A stretch of DNA of 64,000 nt from Actinoplanes sp. L3-i22 (GTDB lineage Bacteria > Actinomycetota > Actinomycetes > Mycobacteriales > Micromonosporaceae): positions 5,030,501-5,094,500 of the forward strand of contig NZ_AP024745.1 of NCBI RefSeq assembly GCF_019704555.1, in the 5' to 3' direction. Under the pieces are notes generated by a model. That model was not told the DNA's origin and searched no databases. It saw nothing but the letters and a program-made list of their open reading frames with translations. Made by a program: the position numbers and the translations under genes. This document shows, in pieces, positions 1 through 8,557 of this stretch; within the stretch, counting starts at the first letter, position 1, and each line of letters begins with the position of its first letter.

Positions 1-1903
1 CCTGGGTGCACGCCGACAGCGAGGAGTCGCGGACGGTGCGGCGCTCGTAGTACGCGAAGTCGCGGGCCTTGTCCGCCAGGCTGAACTCGTCGCCGCACCA
101 GTGCAGCGCCAGCACCAGGTCGGCCTGCTTGACCACCTGGGACCGGTACAGATCCAGGTACGGGAAGTTCAGCATCAGCGGGTAGTCCTCGGCTCCGGTG
201 GCGGCGAAATCCCATTCCCGCATCAGGGTGAACCCGTTCACCTGCGGGTGCACCCCGAGTTGCTCGTCGTACGGGAAACTCATGGCGGCCGCCGCGGCCC
301 GCCAGGCCGCCGCCTCCTCTTCGCCGACCTTGAGCTCGCCGGCCCGATCGGGATGGCGCGCCGCGGCGTCGGCCGCGGCGATCAGGTTCCGCCGCGCCAT
401 CAGATTCGTGTACACGTTGTCGTCGGCGACGGCGGTGTACTCGTCCGGGCCGGTGACCCCACCCAGGTGGAAGCGACCGTCGCGGTCGTAGTGACCGAAC
501 GAGGCCCACAGCCGGGCGGTCTCCACCAGTAGTTCGAGGCCGACATCCCGGTCGAAGGCAGTGTCGCCGGTGGCCTGCACATAGCGGACCACCGCGTCGG
601 CGATGTCGGCGGCCAGGTGCACCGCGGCGGTGCCGGCCGGCCAGTAACCCGAGCACTCCTGCCCACGGATCGTCCGCCACGGGAAGGCCGCGCCGGCCCA
701 GCCCAGCGTCGCCGCCCGTTCCCGGGCCAGGCCCAGCGTCGCGTGCCGCCAGCGCAGCGCTCCGGAGGCGGCGTCCGGCCGCAGGTAGGTGAGCACCGGC
801 AGTACGTATCGTTCGGTGTCCCAGAAGACGTGCCCGTCGTACCCGGCGCCGGTCAGGCCCTTGGCGGCGATCGGCCGGCGATCGGCCCGCGCCCCGGCCT
901 GCAGCACGTGGAACATCGCGAGCCGGACCGCCTGCTGCACCTCGGCGTCGCCGTCGAGCTCGATGTCGGCACCGTCCCAGAACTCGTCGAGCCACGCCCG
1001 CTGCGCGGCGAGCAGGCCGTCCCAACCCTCGAACCGGGCGCCGGCCAGCGCGGCGGCGACCTGGTCGTGCACCGCGGGCCGCGACCGGCGGCTCGACCAG
1101 CCGTACGCGATGATTTTGACAAGCCGCAGCCGCTGCCCGGGTGTCAGCCGGCAGGCGATCGTGGTGCGCGCCAGATCCGGTTCCGCCTCGGTGTCGTACC
1201 GCAGCCCGGATGGGCCCTGCACCAGATGGTCCATCGCCGCGGCGACACGCAGGCCACTTTCGCGGGTGACGTGCGACAGCACCGCATGGGTGCCGTCGGC
1301 GTGGTGCTCCTCGGCGATCAGCGGCGCGCGCAGCACCGCCGACACCCGGGGATCCCGGAGCGGACCGGGCAGCGTCTCGTTCGCGACCAGCTCGGACTGG
1401 ACGATCACCCGCAGCGGGGTGTCCACCGGAGTCACCTCGTACTCGATCGCGGCTATCGAGCGCTGCGCGAAGGAGACCAGGCGGGTGGAGCGCACCCGGA
1501 CCGCCCGCCCGGCCGGTGACTCCCACTCCACCTCGCGGCGCAGCACCCCGGCGCGCAGGTCCAGCTCGCGCTCGTGCCGGAGCAGCCGGCCGTCCCGCAC
1601 GTCGAACGGCTCGTCGTCGACCAGCAGGCGGATCACCTTGCCGTCGGTGACGTTGACGATCGTCTGGCCGGACTCGGGGTAGCCGTACCCCGCCTCGGCG
1701 TAGGGCAGCGGCCGTAGTTCGAAGAACGAGTTGAGGTAGGTCCCGGGGGTGGCGTGCGGGTCGCCCTCGTCGAGGTTGCCGCGCAGCCCGAGGTTTCCGT
1801 TGGACAGGGCGAACAGCGACTCGGAGCGGGCCAGGATCTCCCGGTCCAGGTACGTCTCGCGCACCCGCCAGGGCTCCACGGTGTACGCCGGATGCCGGAT
1901 CAC
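1..1903 (-). CDS. Glycoside hydrolase family 65 phosphorylase (partial, C-terminus off the window)
   Basis: Family GH65 enzymes cleave alpha-glucosides such as maltose, trehalose or kojibiose, usually by phosphorolysis to glucose-1-phosphate plus glucose. The 634 codons present start at GTG 1903 and read into the left edge, so roughly the last 100-150 residues are missing. The N-terminus has the family pattern ([14 protein letters not shown] near residue 35). The segment GPDEYT holds the expected general acid Glu at residue 488, close to the Glu487 numbering of maltose phosphorylase. The last visible stretch, [13 protein letters not shown], is also typical. An AGGAG lies only 3 nt from the GTG, so the start is somewhat uncertain. 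The gene diverges from the metal ATPase and shares an operator-like site at 1940-1954. Substrate cannot be told from sequence. Phosphorolysis would save ATP under hypoxia (inference). Confidence 0.9.
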   Translation of the reverse strand, partial: MIRHPAYTVEPWRVRETYLDREILARSESLFALSNGNLGLRGNLDEGDPHATPGTYLNSFFELRPLPYAEAGYGYPESGQTIVNVTDGKVIRLLVDDEPFDVRDGRLLRHERELDLRAGVLRREVEWESPAGRAVRVRSTRLVSFAQRSIAAIEYEVTPVDTPLRVIVQSELVANETLPGPLRDPRVSAVLRAPLIAEEHHADGTHAVLSHVTRESGLRVAAAMDHLVQGPSGLRYDTEAEPDLARTTIACRLTPGQRLRLVKIIAYGWSSRRSRPAVHDQVAAALAGARFEGWDGLLAAQRAWLDEFWDGADIELDGDAEVQQAVRLAMFHVLQAGARADRRPIAAKGLTGAGYDGHVFWDTERYVLPVLTYLRPDAASGALRWRHATLGLARERAATLGWAGAAFPWRTIRGQECSGYWPAGTAAVHLAADIADAVVRYVQATGDTAFDRDVGLELLVETARLWASFGHYDRDGRFHLGGVTGPDEYTAVADDNVYTNLMARRNLIAAADAAARHPDRAGELKVGEEEAAAWRAAAAAMSFPYDEQLGVHPQVNGFTLMREWDFAATGAEDYPLMLNFPYLDLYRSQVVKQADLVLALHWCGDEFSLADKARDFAYYERRTVRDSSLSACTQ

Positions 1904-1939
1904 GACTCCTAGTCCACCTGATCGGCCGCCCGGCGGACA

Positions 1940-1954
1940 GGGACTTCCGGCCCT
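1940..1954. promoter_or_regulatory. DosR/OsdR-like operator 1 (GGGACTTCCGGCCCT)
   Basis: Near-palindromic site between the divergent GH65 and P-type ATPase genes. It ends 56 nt before the ATPase ATG and lies 37 nt from the GH65 GTG. It matches the shared window consensus GGGACYTNCGGCCCT. Function is inferred from resemblance to DosR and OsdR boxes. Confidence 0.7.
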
Positions 1955-2009
1955 GCCCGCGCGGTCGTCGTTGTCCGACGGTGGAGATGAGCGACGAGAG
2001 GGGGACCGG

Positions 2010-4295
2010 ATGCGGTGGTGGTCCCAGCGGCGTGAGCAGGTCCTGTTCGCCGCGACGACGCTGTTGTCGCTGGCCGGGTTGTCGCTGGCCGCGGCCGATG
2101 CCCGGGGCCCGGCGGACCGGGTGTGGGCCTCCGCGGCGCTGCTGGGTCTGGCGTACTCGACGGTGACGCTGGTCGCTGCGCTGCGCCGTGGTGAAGCCGG
2201 CGTCGACGTGATCGCCTGGCTCGCGCTGGCGGGCGCGCTGTGGGTGGGGGAGGCCGCGGCCGGCGCGGTGATCGCCGTCATGCTGGCCAGCGGGGCGCTG
2301 CTGGAGGCCCGCGCCCAGGCCCGGGCCCGCCGCGAACTGAGCGTCCTGGTCGCGCGGGCGCCGCGAACCGCCCGGCGCCAGACCCCGGCCGGCCCGGTGG
2401 AGGTGCCGGTGGCCGAGGTGGCCGTCGGTGATCGGCTGGTGGTCGGCGCCGGCGAGATCGTTCCGGTGGACGGGCGTCTGCTGGGGCCGGCCAGCCTGGA
2501 CGAATCCGCGCTGACCGGGGAGCCGCTGCCGGTCGAGCGGCGGGCCGGTGAGGACGTGCGAAGCGGCGTGGTCAACGCCGGCCAGGCGGTGCGGCTGACG
2601 GCCACCGCGACCGCGGCGGCCTCCACGTACGCCGGTGTGGTCCGACTGGTCGAGCAGGCGCAGGCGGGCAGCGCGCCGTTCGTGCGGATGGCCGACCGCT
2701 TCGCGGTGGCGTTCGTGCCGCTGACGCTGGTGCTGGCCGGTCTGGCGTGGGCGCTCGCCGGTGACCCGGTGCGAGCGGTGGCGGTGCTGGTGGTGGCCAC
2801 CCCGTGCCCGCTGCTGCTGGCCGCTCCGATCGCGATCATCTCGGGGATCTCCCGGGCCGCGCGCGGTGGTGTCGTGGTCAAGGGCGGCGGCGCCCTGGAG
2901 CGGCTGGCCGCCGGCCGGGTCCTGCTGTTCGACAAGACCGGCACGCTGACCGCGGGCCGGCCGGTGCTCGCCGGCGTGGTCACCCGCGCGGGTGCGACGG
3001 TGCCCGCCGACGAGGTACTGCGCCTGGCCGCCAGCGTGGATCAGTGCTCGGCGCACGTGCTCGCCGGGGCGATCGTCACCGCCGCGCGAGACCGGGGACT
3101 GCCGCTGTCGGCCGCCGACGCCGTCGAGGAACGTCATGGGTACGGCGTCGAAGGTGTCGTCGACGGCCACCGGATCCGGCTGGGCAAAGCGGCGAACGTC
3201 GTGCCCGGCCCGCTGCCGGCCTGGGCCAGGCACGCCCAGCGGCGTGCCGCGCTCGACGGCTCGCTGACGGTGTTCGTGGCGGTCGACGGCGTGCCGGCCG
3301 GTGTGCTGGTGCTGGAGGACCGGGTGCGGCCACAGGCGCCGCGCATGGTGCGAGCCCTGCGGGCCGCCGGGATCAGCCGGGTGGTGCTGGTGACCGGCGA
3401 TCACCCGGACGCGGCCGCGGCCGTCGGGCGCATCGTCGGCGCCGACGCGGTGCACGCCGACTGTGACCCGGCGGACAAGCTGGCCCTGGTCCGCGCCGAG
3501 CAGGACCGGGCGCCGACGATCATGGTCGGCGACGGGATCAACGATGCCCCGGCGCTGGCGGCGGCGGGCGTCGGGGTCGCGCTGGCTGCCCGCGGCGCGA
3601 CCGCCTCGGCGGAGGCCGCCGACGTGGTGCTCACCGTCGACCAGATCGGTGCGCTGGCCGACGCGATCCTCGTCGCCCGGCGCTGCCGCCGGATCGCGGG
3701 CTGGGCGGTCGGGGCCGGGATGGGAATGTCGTTGCTGGCGATGGTGGCGGCGGCCGCCGGATACCTGTCGCCGGTCGCCGGGGCGGTACTGCAGGAGGGC
3801 ATCGACCTCGTGGCGATCGCCGTCGCGCTGACCGCGCTGATCCCGGGGCGGGCGCACACCGTGGCGCTGCCGACCGCGGACGCGGCCATCACCCGGCGGC
3901 TGTACACCGAGCACCAGGAGGTGCGGCCGCTGGTCGAGCAGGTGCGCACGGTCGCCGACGCGCTGGACCGGCCGCCGTACGACCTGGGCCCGGTCCGCGG
4001 ATTGCTGGGCGATCTCGAACTGCGGCTGCTGGCCCACGAGCGTGCCGAGGAGGCGGAGCTGCTGCCGATCATGGCAAGGGCCTTGGGCGGGGCGGAGGCG
4101 ACCAGCGGGCTCAGCCGCACGCACGCGGAGATCGAACATCAGATCGGCCGGCTGCGCCGTACCGTCGACGACCTGCTCCAGGAGGCGGAGGCCGAGGACG
4201 TCACCGACGTGCGGCGGCTGCTCTACGGCCTGTACGCGATTCTGCGCCTGCACAACGCGCAGGAGGAGGAGGCCGCGTTCAGCCTGGTGTCGTGA
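2010..4295 (+). CDS. P1B-type metal-transporting ATPase with C-terminal hemerythrin domain (P1B-5-like)
   Basis: A 761-residue inner-membrane cation pump. The start ATG 2010 follows AGAGGGGG. Visible motifs are the actuator loop DESALTGEP, a membrane metal motif TPCP at residues 264-267, the phosphorylation site DKTGT (Asp308), TGDHP and GDGINDAPA. There is no N-terminal heavy-metal-binding domain. From about residue 628 a hemerythrin-like helical bundle follows, with ligand-type residues His635 and His676 (HERAEE), then THAEIEH and [11 protein letters not shown] metal motif plus C-terminal hemerythrin is the known P1B-5 arrangement, proposed to transport Ni or Fe and to sense O2 or di-iron. 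Substrate here is unknown. Operator 1 lies upstream and a convergent CsoR-family gene ends 7 nt downstream. Confidence 0.93.
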   Translation: MRWWSQRREQVLFAATTLLSLAGLSLAAADARGPADRVWASAALLGLAYSTVTLVAALRRGEAGVDVIAWLALAGALWVGEAAAGAVIAVMLASGALLEARAQARARRELSVLVARAPRTARRQTPAGPVEVPVAEVAVGDRLVVGAGEIVPVDGRLLGPASLDESALTGEPLPVERRAGEDVRSGVVNAGQAVRLTATATAAASTYAGVVRLVEQAQAGSAPFVRMADRFAVAFVPLTLVLAGLAWALAGDPVRAVAVLVVATPCPLLLAAPIAIISGISRAARGGVVVKGGGALERLAAGRVLLFDKTGTLTAGRPVLAGVVTRAGATVPADEVLRLAASVDQCSAHVLAGAIVTAARDRGLPLSAADAVEERHGYGVEGVVDGHRIRLGKAANVVPGPLPAWARHAQRRAALDGSLTVFVAVDGVPAGVLVLEDRVRPQAPRMVRALRAAGISRVVLVTGDHPDAAAAVGRIVGADAVHADCDPADKLALVRAEQDRAPTIMVGDGINDAPALAAAGVGVALAARGATASAEAADVVLTVDQIGALADAILVARRCRRIAGWAVGAGMGMSLLAMVAAAAGYLSPVAGAVLQEGIDLVAIAVALTALIPGRAHTVALPTADAAITRRLYTEHQEVRPLVEQVRTVADALDRPPYDLGPVRGLLGDLELRLLAHERAEEAELLPIMARALGGAEATSGLSRTHAEIEHQIGRLRRTVDDLLQEAEAEDVTDVRRLLYGLYAILRLHNAQEEEAAFSLVS

Positions 4296-4302
4296 CCGGC
4301 CG

Positions 4303-4572
4303 TCAGGCCAGTGACAGGAACAGCTTCTCCAGCTTGGCCACATCGACGCTGGAGTCTTGACCGTCCTGCTCGGCGGTCACGCACTGGCGCAGGCCGGTAG
4401 CAATGATCTTGAAGCCGGCCCGGTCGAGGGCCTTGGACACCGCGGCCAGCTGGGTGACCACGTCGGCGCAGTCGCGCCCGGACTCCAGCATGGCGATGAT
4501 GCCGCGGATCTGGCCCTCGGCGCGGCGCAGTCGCTTGATCACGTCGGTGAGGGCGGCGCCGTCGATCTCCAT
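4303..4572 (-). CDS. CsoR/CstR-family (DUF156) transcriptional repressor, CstR-like
   Basis: An 89-residue all-helical repressor. CsoR-family proteins release DNA on binding Cu(I), Ni/Co, formaldehyde or persulfides. The N-terminal half has RLRRAEGQIRGI and the first ligand Cys35. The second Cys is Cys64 in GLRQCV. The copper-sensing CsoR has a His four residues before that Cys; here it is Gly60. A two-Cys site without His is the pattern of persulfide-sensing CstR. Together with the SQR/TusE/DsrE operon nearby this favours sulfane-sulfur sensing, though a metal ligand change cannot be excluded. It converges on the ATPase gene. Start ATG 4572 is chosen because the family begins with a short tail before the first helix. 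Confidence 0.88.
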   Translation of the reverse strand: MEIDGAALTDVIKRLRRAEGQIRGIIAMLESGRDCADVVTQLAAVSKALDRAGFKIIATGLRQCVTAEQDGQDSSVDVAKLEKLFLSLA

Positions 4573-4658
4573 CGCCCAAACGTACCCCCGCGGGTATGCG
4601 CTCTTCACCAATGGGGTCTCGCGGTGACCGCGGCCCGGGCCTGCCGCGCCGTCCCGGC

Positions 4659-4673
4659 GGGACCTTCGTCCCT
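4659..4673. promoter_or_regulatory. DosR/OsdR-like operator 2 (GGGACCTTCGTCCCT)
   Basis: Near-perfect palindrome ending 53 nt before ATG 4726, and 87 nt from the divergent CstR-like start. The same 15 bases recur at 25604-25618 before the paralogous small membrane gene. Confidence 0.78.
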
Positions 4674-4725
4674 GCTGATCTCGGTCGTTGAGGGGCAGGG
4701 TGAGCATTGATGGGAGGTGACCGTC

Positions 4726-5037
4726 ATGCTGGGCCTGATTCTCTACATCTCGCTCATGATGCTCTTCCTCGGCCTGGCCGTCCGGTCCGCGTTCCGGCCC
4801 GCCGGGACGAAGACCTCCGGCGCGAGCAGGGAGGAGGCCGGGGCGCCTGGTGGCCCCGAGGCCGGGAACACCGCGGCGGAGCCGGCGAGCCTGGAGGGTG
4901 TGCTGGCCGCACAGCTGCTTCGCGGTGAGATCAGCCACGGGCAGTACCAGCATGCGCTGGAGCGGCTGGCCGCCCGCGACGACGTCGAGCGCCCGCTGTC
5001 GGTGCCGCGGAATGGCGACTCCGGCGCCGGTACCTGA
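4726..5037 (+). CDS. Small membrane protein with SHOCT-like C-terminus (paralogue of 25670)
   Basis: A 103-residue protein. It has one N-terminal membrane helix (LGLILYISLMMLFLGLAV), a Gly/Ala/Glu-rich linker, and a C-terminal amphipathic motif LEGVLAAQLLRGEIS..QYQHALERLAARD. This motif resembles SHOCT (short C-terminal) domains, which often end small membrane or stress proteins. ATG 4726 is preferred over GTG 4717 because GGGAGG (4712-4717) sits 8 nt upstream. Operator 2 ends 53 nt upstream. The protein at 25670 shares the same layout and last 40 residues. Molecular function is unknown. Confidence 0.8.
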   Translation: MLGLILYISLMMLFLGLAVRSAFRPAGTKTSGASREEAGAPGGPEAGNTAAEPASLEGVLAAQLLRGEISHGQYQHALERLAARDDVERPLSVPRNGDSGAGT

Positions 5038-5057
5038 GGAGCGGCAGGCGGTGACCG

Positions 5058-5792
5058 ATGGATTGCACTGCCCGGCCCAGGAGGGAGGACGCGAAGCCCG
5101 TGTCCGGCGTCGTTCTGGTCGTCGAGGACGACCGTGAGTTGCGGGAGTTGGTCCGGCGTTATCTGGAGCGGGCCGGCCACCCGGTGCGCACCACCGGCAC
5201 CGGGGCCGAGGCCATCGGCGTGCTGGCCGGCGGCGGGGTGGACCTGGTCGTGCTGGATCTCGGTCTGCCCGACGTCGACGGCCGGGAGGTGCTGTCGGCG
5301 GCCCGGGACGGCCGCGACCTTCCGGTTATCGTGTTGACCGCGCGCAGCGGTGTCGAGGATCGCATCGAGGGGCTGCGGCGGGGCGCGGACGACTACATGA
5401 CCAAGCCGTTCTCCCCGATCGAGCTGGTGCTGCGGGTCGAGGCCGTGCTGCACCGGGCCCGGGGCGCCGCGGCGGCCGACGACATGACGAGCTTCGGCGG
5501 CGGCCGGCTGCGGTTCGACGAGGTCCGCCACGAGGCGTGGCTCGACGGTGCCCGGATCGAGCTGACCCGGACCGAGTGGGGGCTGCTCACCGCGCTCGCG
5601 TCGGTGCCGGGCCGGGTCTACTCCCGGTACGAGCTGATCAATCAGGTGCGTGGGTACGAGTTCGCCGGCTACGAGCGCACCGTCGACTCGCACGTGAAGA
5701 ACCTGCGCCGCAAACTGGGCCCGGACGCGGCGCGGATCGTGGCCACGGTGCTGGGCGTCGGGTACCGGCTCGGGTGGTCACGTGACCAGTGA
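5058..5792 (+). CDS. OmpR/PhoB-type response regulator
   Basis: Two-component DNA-binding regulator with receiver domain (acidic pocket EDD, phospho-acceptor Asp67 in VVLDLGLPD, TKPF lysine) and a C-terminal winged helix (LTRTEWGLL, ERTVDSHVKNLRRKLG, GVGYRLGW). It is not a NarL/LuxR-type protein. Length is 244 residues from ATG 5058. GTG 5100, downstream of an AGGAGGGAGG, is an alternative that trims a tail before the receiver fold. The stop overlaps the kinase start by 11 nt, so the two form an operon. It probably follows the SHOCT gene (20 nt gap). Its signal may be a metal or redox stimulus, given the kinase sensor region and the neighbouring ATPase (inference). Confidence 0.92.
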   Translation: MDCTARPRREDAKPVSGVVLVVEDDRELRELVRRYLERAGHPVRTTGTGAEAIGVLAGGGVDLVVLDLGLPDVDGREVLSAARDGRDLPVIVLTARSGVEDRIEGLRRGADDYMTKPFSPIELVLRVEAVLHRARGAAAADDMTSFGGGRLRFDEVRHEAWLDGARIELTRTEWGLLTALASVPGRVYSRYELINQVRGYEFAGYERTVDSHVKNLRRKLGPDAARIVATVLGVGYRLGWSRDQ

Positions 5793-7158
5793 CCGGGCCG
5801 CGCTGACCGGTCCGCTGGGCCGCCGGCTGCTCGCCGCCTTCCTGCTGGTCGCCGTCTCGTCGGTCGCGGTGCTCACGGCCGGCGCGCTGATCGCCGCCGG
5901 CCTGGGCCTGGCCGGCGCCCGGGAGCAGGACCGCCGGCAGGTCGCCGGCCGGGTCGCCGCGGCCGTCGCCGACACGTACGCGCGGTCGGGGGGCTGGGAC
6001 GGGATCGACCTGTCCGCGGCGTCGGCCGCCGCGGCCGCGGTCGGCGCACGGCTGACCGTCACGAACGCCACCGGCGCCATGGTGTGGCCGGGCCACGGGA
6101 TGGGGCCCGGCATGGGCGGCACGCAGAGCATGGGCAACGCCGCCGGCCTGGTCGTCGAAGCGCCGGTGAGCGTGCGGGGCGAGCGGGTGGGTGCGGTGCG
6201 ACTGACCTTCCCGGCCGGAGCGTCCAGCGTCCGTACGGTGGCCTGGTCCTGGATCGCGACCGCGGCGGTGGTGGCCCTGCTGTCCGGGTTGACGGTCAGC
6301 GCGTTCGTGGCGCGCCGGCTCGCCCGGCCGCTGGTGATCCTGGCCGCGACCGCCCGCCGGTTCGCCGCGGGTGAACGCACCGCCCGGGCCGGCCTGCGCG
6401 CCCCGGGCGAGCTGGGCCAGGTCGCCGCCGCCTTCGACACGATGGCCGACGAGGTGGTCCGGGCCGACAGCGTGCGCCGCCGGCTGGCCGCCGACATCGC
6501 CCACGAACTGCGGACGCCGCTGGCCGGGCTGCAGGCCGGACTGGAGGAGCTGCGCGACGGTCTGCGCGCCCCGGAGCCGGAGCGGCTGGCCGCGCTGCAC
6601 GACCAGAGCCTGCGGCTGGGGCGCGTCGTGCAGGACCTGGCCGACCTGTCGGCCGCCGAGTCGGCGGCGTTGTCGCTGCACCGGGTCCGCACCGACCTGG
6701 CCGGGATCGCCGCGGCCGCGCTGGCGGCCCAGCGGGCCGGGCTCGACGCCGCCGGCCTGACCGTGACCGCTGACCTGGGCATGCCGGTGCCGGTGCACGG
6801 AGATCCCGACCGGTTGCATCAGGCGGTGGCCAATTTGTTCGCCAACGCCGCCCGGTATTGCCGGCCCGGCGACCAGGTGCTGGTCCGGGTGCGCGCCGAG
6901 GGCGGCTTCGCGGTGCTGACGGTCGCCGACACCGGTCCCGGCATTCCGGCCGATGAGCTGCCCCACGCGTTCGAACGGCTGTGGCGCGGGCGCGGCGCGA
7001 CCGGCACGGCCGGCACCGGCATCGGGCTGGCCGTGGTCCGGGAGTTGATCACCGCCCACGGCGGCACGGTCGCGATCACCTCACCGGACGGGGTCACCGT
7101 CACCGTGCGGCTGCCGTTGTGGCAAGCCGGAGCCGCCGGCCGTGCCGCATCGCGGTGA
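5782..7158 (+). CDS. Sensor histidine kinase with Met-rich extracytoplasmic loop
   Basis: A 458-residue membrane kinase partner of the preceding regulator. Order: TM helix (about 13-38), extracytoplasmic sensor (about 40-150), second TM (about 153-175), HAMP, HisKA with phospho-acceptor His241 (AHELRTPL), then HATPase with N-box (FANAARYC), DTGPGIP and GTGIGLAVV. The sensor contains a short Met/His/Gly-rich stretch around residues 100-117 (PGHGMGPGMGGTQSMG), a composition seen in Cu/Ag-binding segments. Start GTG 5782 overlaps the regulator stop, indicating translational coupling. Metal sensing is inference only. Confidence 0.92.
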   Translation: MTSDRAALTGPLGRRLLAAFLLVAVSSVAVLTAGALIAAGLGLAGAREQDRRQVAGRVAAAVADTYARSGGWDGIDLSAASAAAAAVGARLTVTNATGAMVWPGHGMGPGMGGTQSMGNAAGLVVEAPVSVRGERVGAVRLTFPAGASSVRTVAWSWIATAAVVALLSGLTVSAFVARRLARPLVILAATARRFAAGERTARAGLRAPGELGQVAAAFDTMADEVVRADSVRRRLAADIAHELRTPLAGLQAGLEELRDGLRAPEPERLAALHDQSLRLGRVVQDLADLSAAESAALSLHRVRTDLAGIAAAALAAQRAGLDAAGLTVTADLGMPVPVHGDPDRLHQAVANLFANAARYCRPGDQVLVRVRAEGGFAVLTVADTGPGIPADELPHAFERLWRGRGATGTAGTGIGLAVVRELITAHGGTVAITSPDGVTVTVRLPLWQAGAAGRAASR

Positions 7159-7273
7159 ACGGCGAGGTTGTCACGTTTCCCCTGCCGGTACGGCCGGTCG
7201 GCTCTACCCAGCGTGACTTTCCGGCTCCAGGATCGAGATAGGTACGGACGTGGCCCTTGAGGAGGCGAGTCCG

Positions 7274-8557
7274 GTGAATGGGCACAGATCTGATGTTCTG
7301 GCCGACGTGACCGGCATGACAGCGGACACCGGGATCAGCAAGGAACAGGCGAACGGATCGAGGGCTCCCGCGATCGTCAGGGTGGCCTGCCGGTTCACCG
7401 GCGCCCGGAACCGACCCGCGTTGTTCCTGCTGCTGGGTGAGGGTGATCTGGCCGCGGACCGGCTGGACGTGCCGATCACCAGGCGGATCGTCGACCACGT
7501 GATGAGTGCCGTCGGCGACGACCGGTTCCACGACCTGGATCTGGTGATCAACTCGTCCGGCGGAGACATCCACGCCACGTACCGCATGATCGCGATGCTG
7601 CGTGGCCGGATGATCGGCGACGGTGAGCTCGCCGCCTGTGTTCCACAGCGGGCGCAGAGTTCCGCGACGCTGCTGTGTCTGGGCACAGATCGGATCCTGC
7701 TGGGCGAACTGGGTGCTCTGGGCCCGCTCGACGCGCAGATCCACACCGGCGTCACCGACGCCGGCACGCCGGACTTCTCGTCGGCGCTGCACCTGTTGAA
7801 GGCCCTGAACCGGTTGCAGGACTTCGCGCTCGACACGTTCGTCGAAACCGTGGCCCGACTGTACGAACACCGCGCTGTGCGCCCCGACGACCTGCTGCGT
7901 TGTGGCATCGACATGACGCGGGTCATCACCGCGCCGCTGTTTGAACGGATCGAGTCGCACCGGGTCGGCTACTGGGACCAGATGCTCAAGACCGGCGAGG
8001 CCTACGGGCGGCGGCTGCTCTGCGGCGCGGACAACAAGTTGCTGCTCAACCCACGGCATCTCGACCGCGACGACCTCGTCCAGGACGTGCTGCACGATCT
8101 GGTGTACGGCTTCGCCTCGCACGAGTCGGTTCTCGGCGTCCGGGAGTTGGCGGGCGAGCTGGGCCTGCGCGCCGAGTTGCTGCCGCGTGACCTGCTGCCG
8201 ATCGCCCACGAGTTCAGTGTGTGTTCCCCCGAGACGCTGATCATGCTGGTCAGCCCGGCCGACGACGACGGCTCCGGCGATTCCGGGCCGAAACCGCCGG
8301 GCGTCGGTATGGTGCGCGAGGGCGATCGGGTCTACCGGACACGGCTCGGGCTTTACCTGCCGCGCATGGTCAAGACCCGTAACCCGTGGCGCCGGGAGAA
8401 CGGCAAGCCGGGCGAATACGCGCCGGCGAGTCAATTCATGGCCGGGGCCGCGCTGATTCCGGGAAGTCTGCCGGGCGACACCATCGGCCTCAGCACCGAT
8501 CTGCCGGGTGGCCCCGGAACGGCGCCGTGGCAGATGCCGGCGCCGGATACGCGCTGA
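7274..8557 (+). CDS. SDH-type serine protease of the ClpP/crotonase fold (SppA-like)
   Basis: About 427 residues. The region LVINSSGGDIHATYR, followed by QSSATLLCLGTDRILLGELGALGPLDAQ, matches the serine dehydrogenase proteinase (SDH_sah) family. These are ClpP-fold peptidases usually anchored to or associated with membranes; no clear TM helix is seen here. GTG 7274 is chosen because GAGGAGG lies 7 nt upstream. GTG 7250 upstream has no such site. The C-terminal 150 residues are poorly conserved and may bind a partner. Its stop TGA abuts the stop of the convergent next gene inside TGATCA, leaving no intergenic space. Substrates are unknown; a protein quality role in the stress island is possible. 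Confidence 0.8.
   Translation: MNGHRSDVLADVTGMTADTGISKEQANGSRAPAIVRVACRFTGARNRPALFLLLGEGDLAADRLDVPITRRIVDHVMSAVGDDRFHDLDLVINSSGGDIHATYRMIAMLRGRMIGDGELAACVPQRAQSSATLLCLGTDRILLGELGALGPLDAQIHTGVTDAGTPDFSSALHLLKALNRLQDFALDTFVETVARLYEHRAVRPDDLLRCGIDMTRVITAPLFERIESHRVGYWDQMLKTGEAYGRRLLCGADNKLLLNPRHLDRDDLVQDVLHDLVYGFASHESVLGVRELAGELGLRAELLPRDLLPIAHEFSVCSPETLIMLVSPADDDGSGDSGPKPPGVGMVREGDRVYRTRLGLYLPRMVKTRNPWRRENGKPGEYAPASQFMAGAALIPGSLPGDTIGLSTDLPGGPGTAPWQMPAPDTR

Noticed and set aside
5058..7158. Two-component pair as the DosRS homologue
   Set aside because: The regulator is OmpR-type and the kinase has a Met-rich extracytoplasmic sensor, not the GAF heme domains of DosS/DosT.
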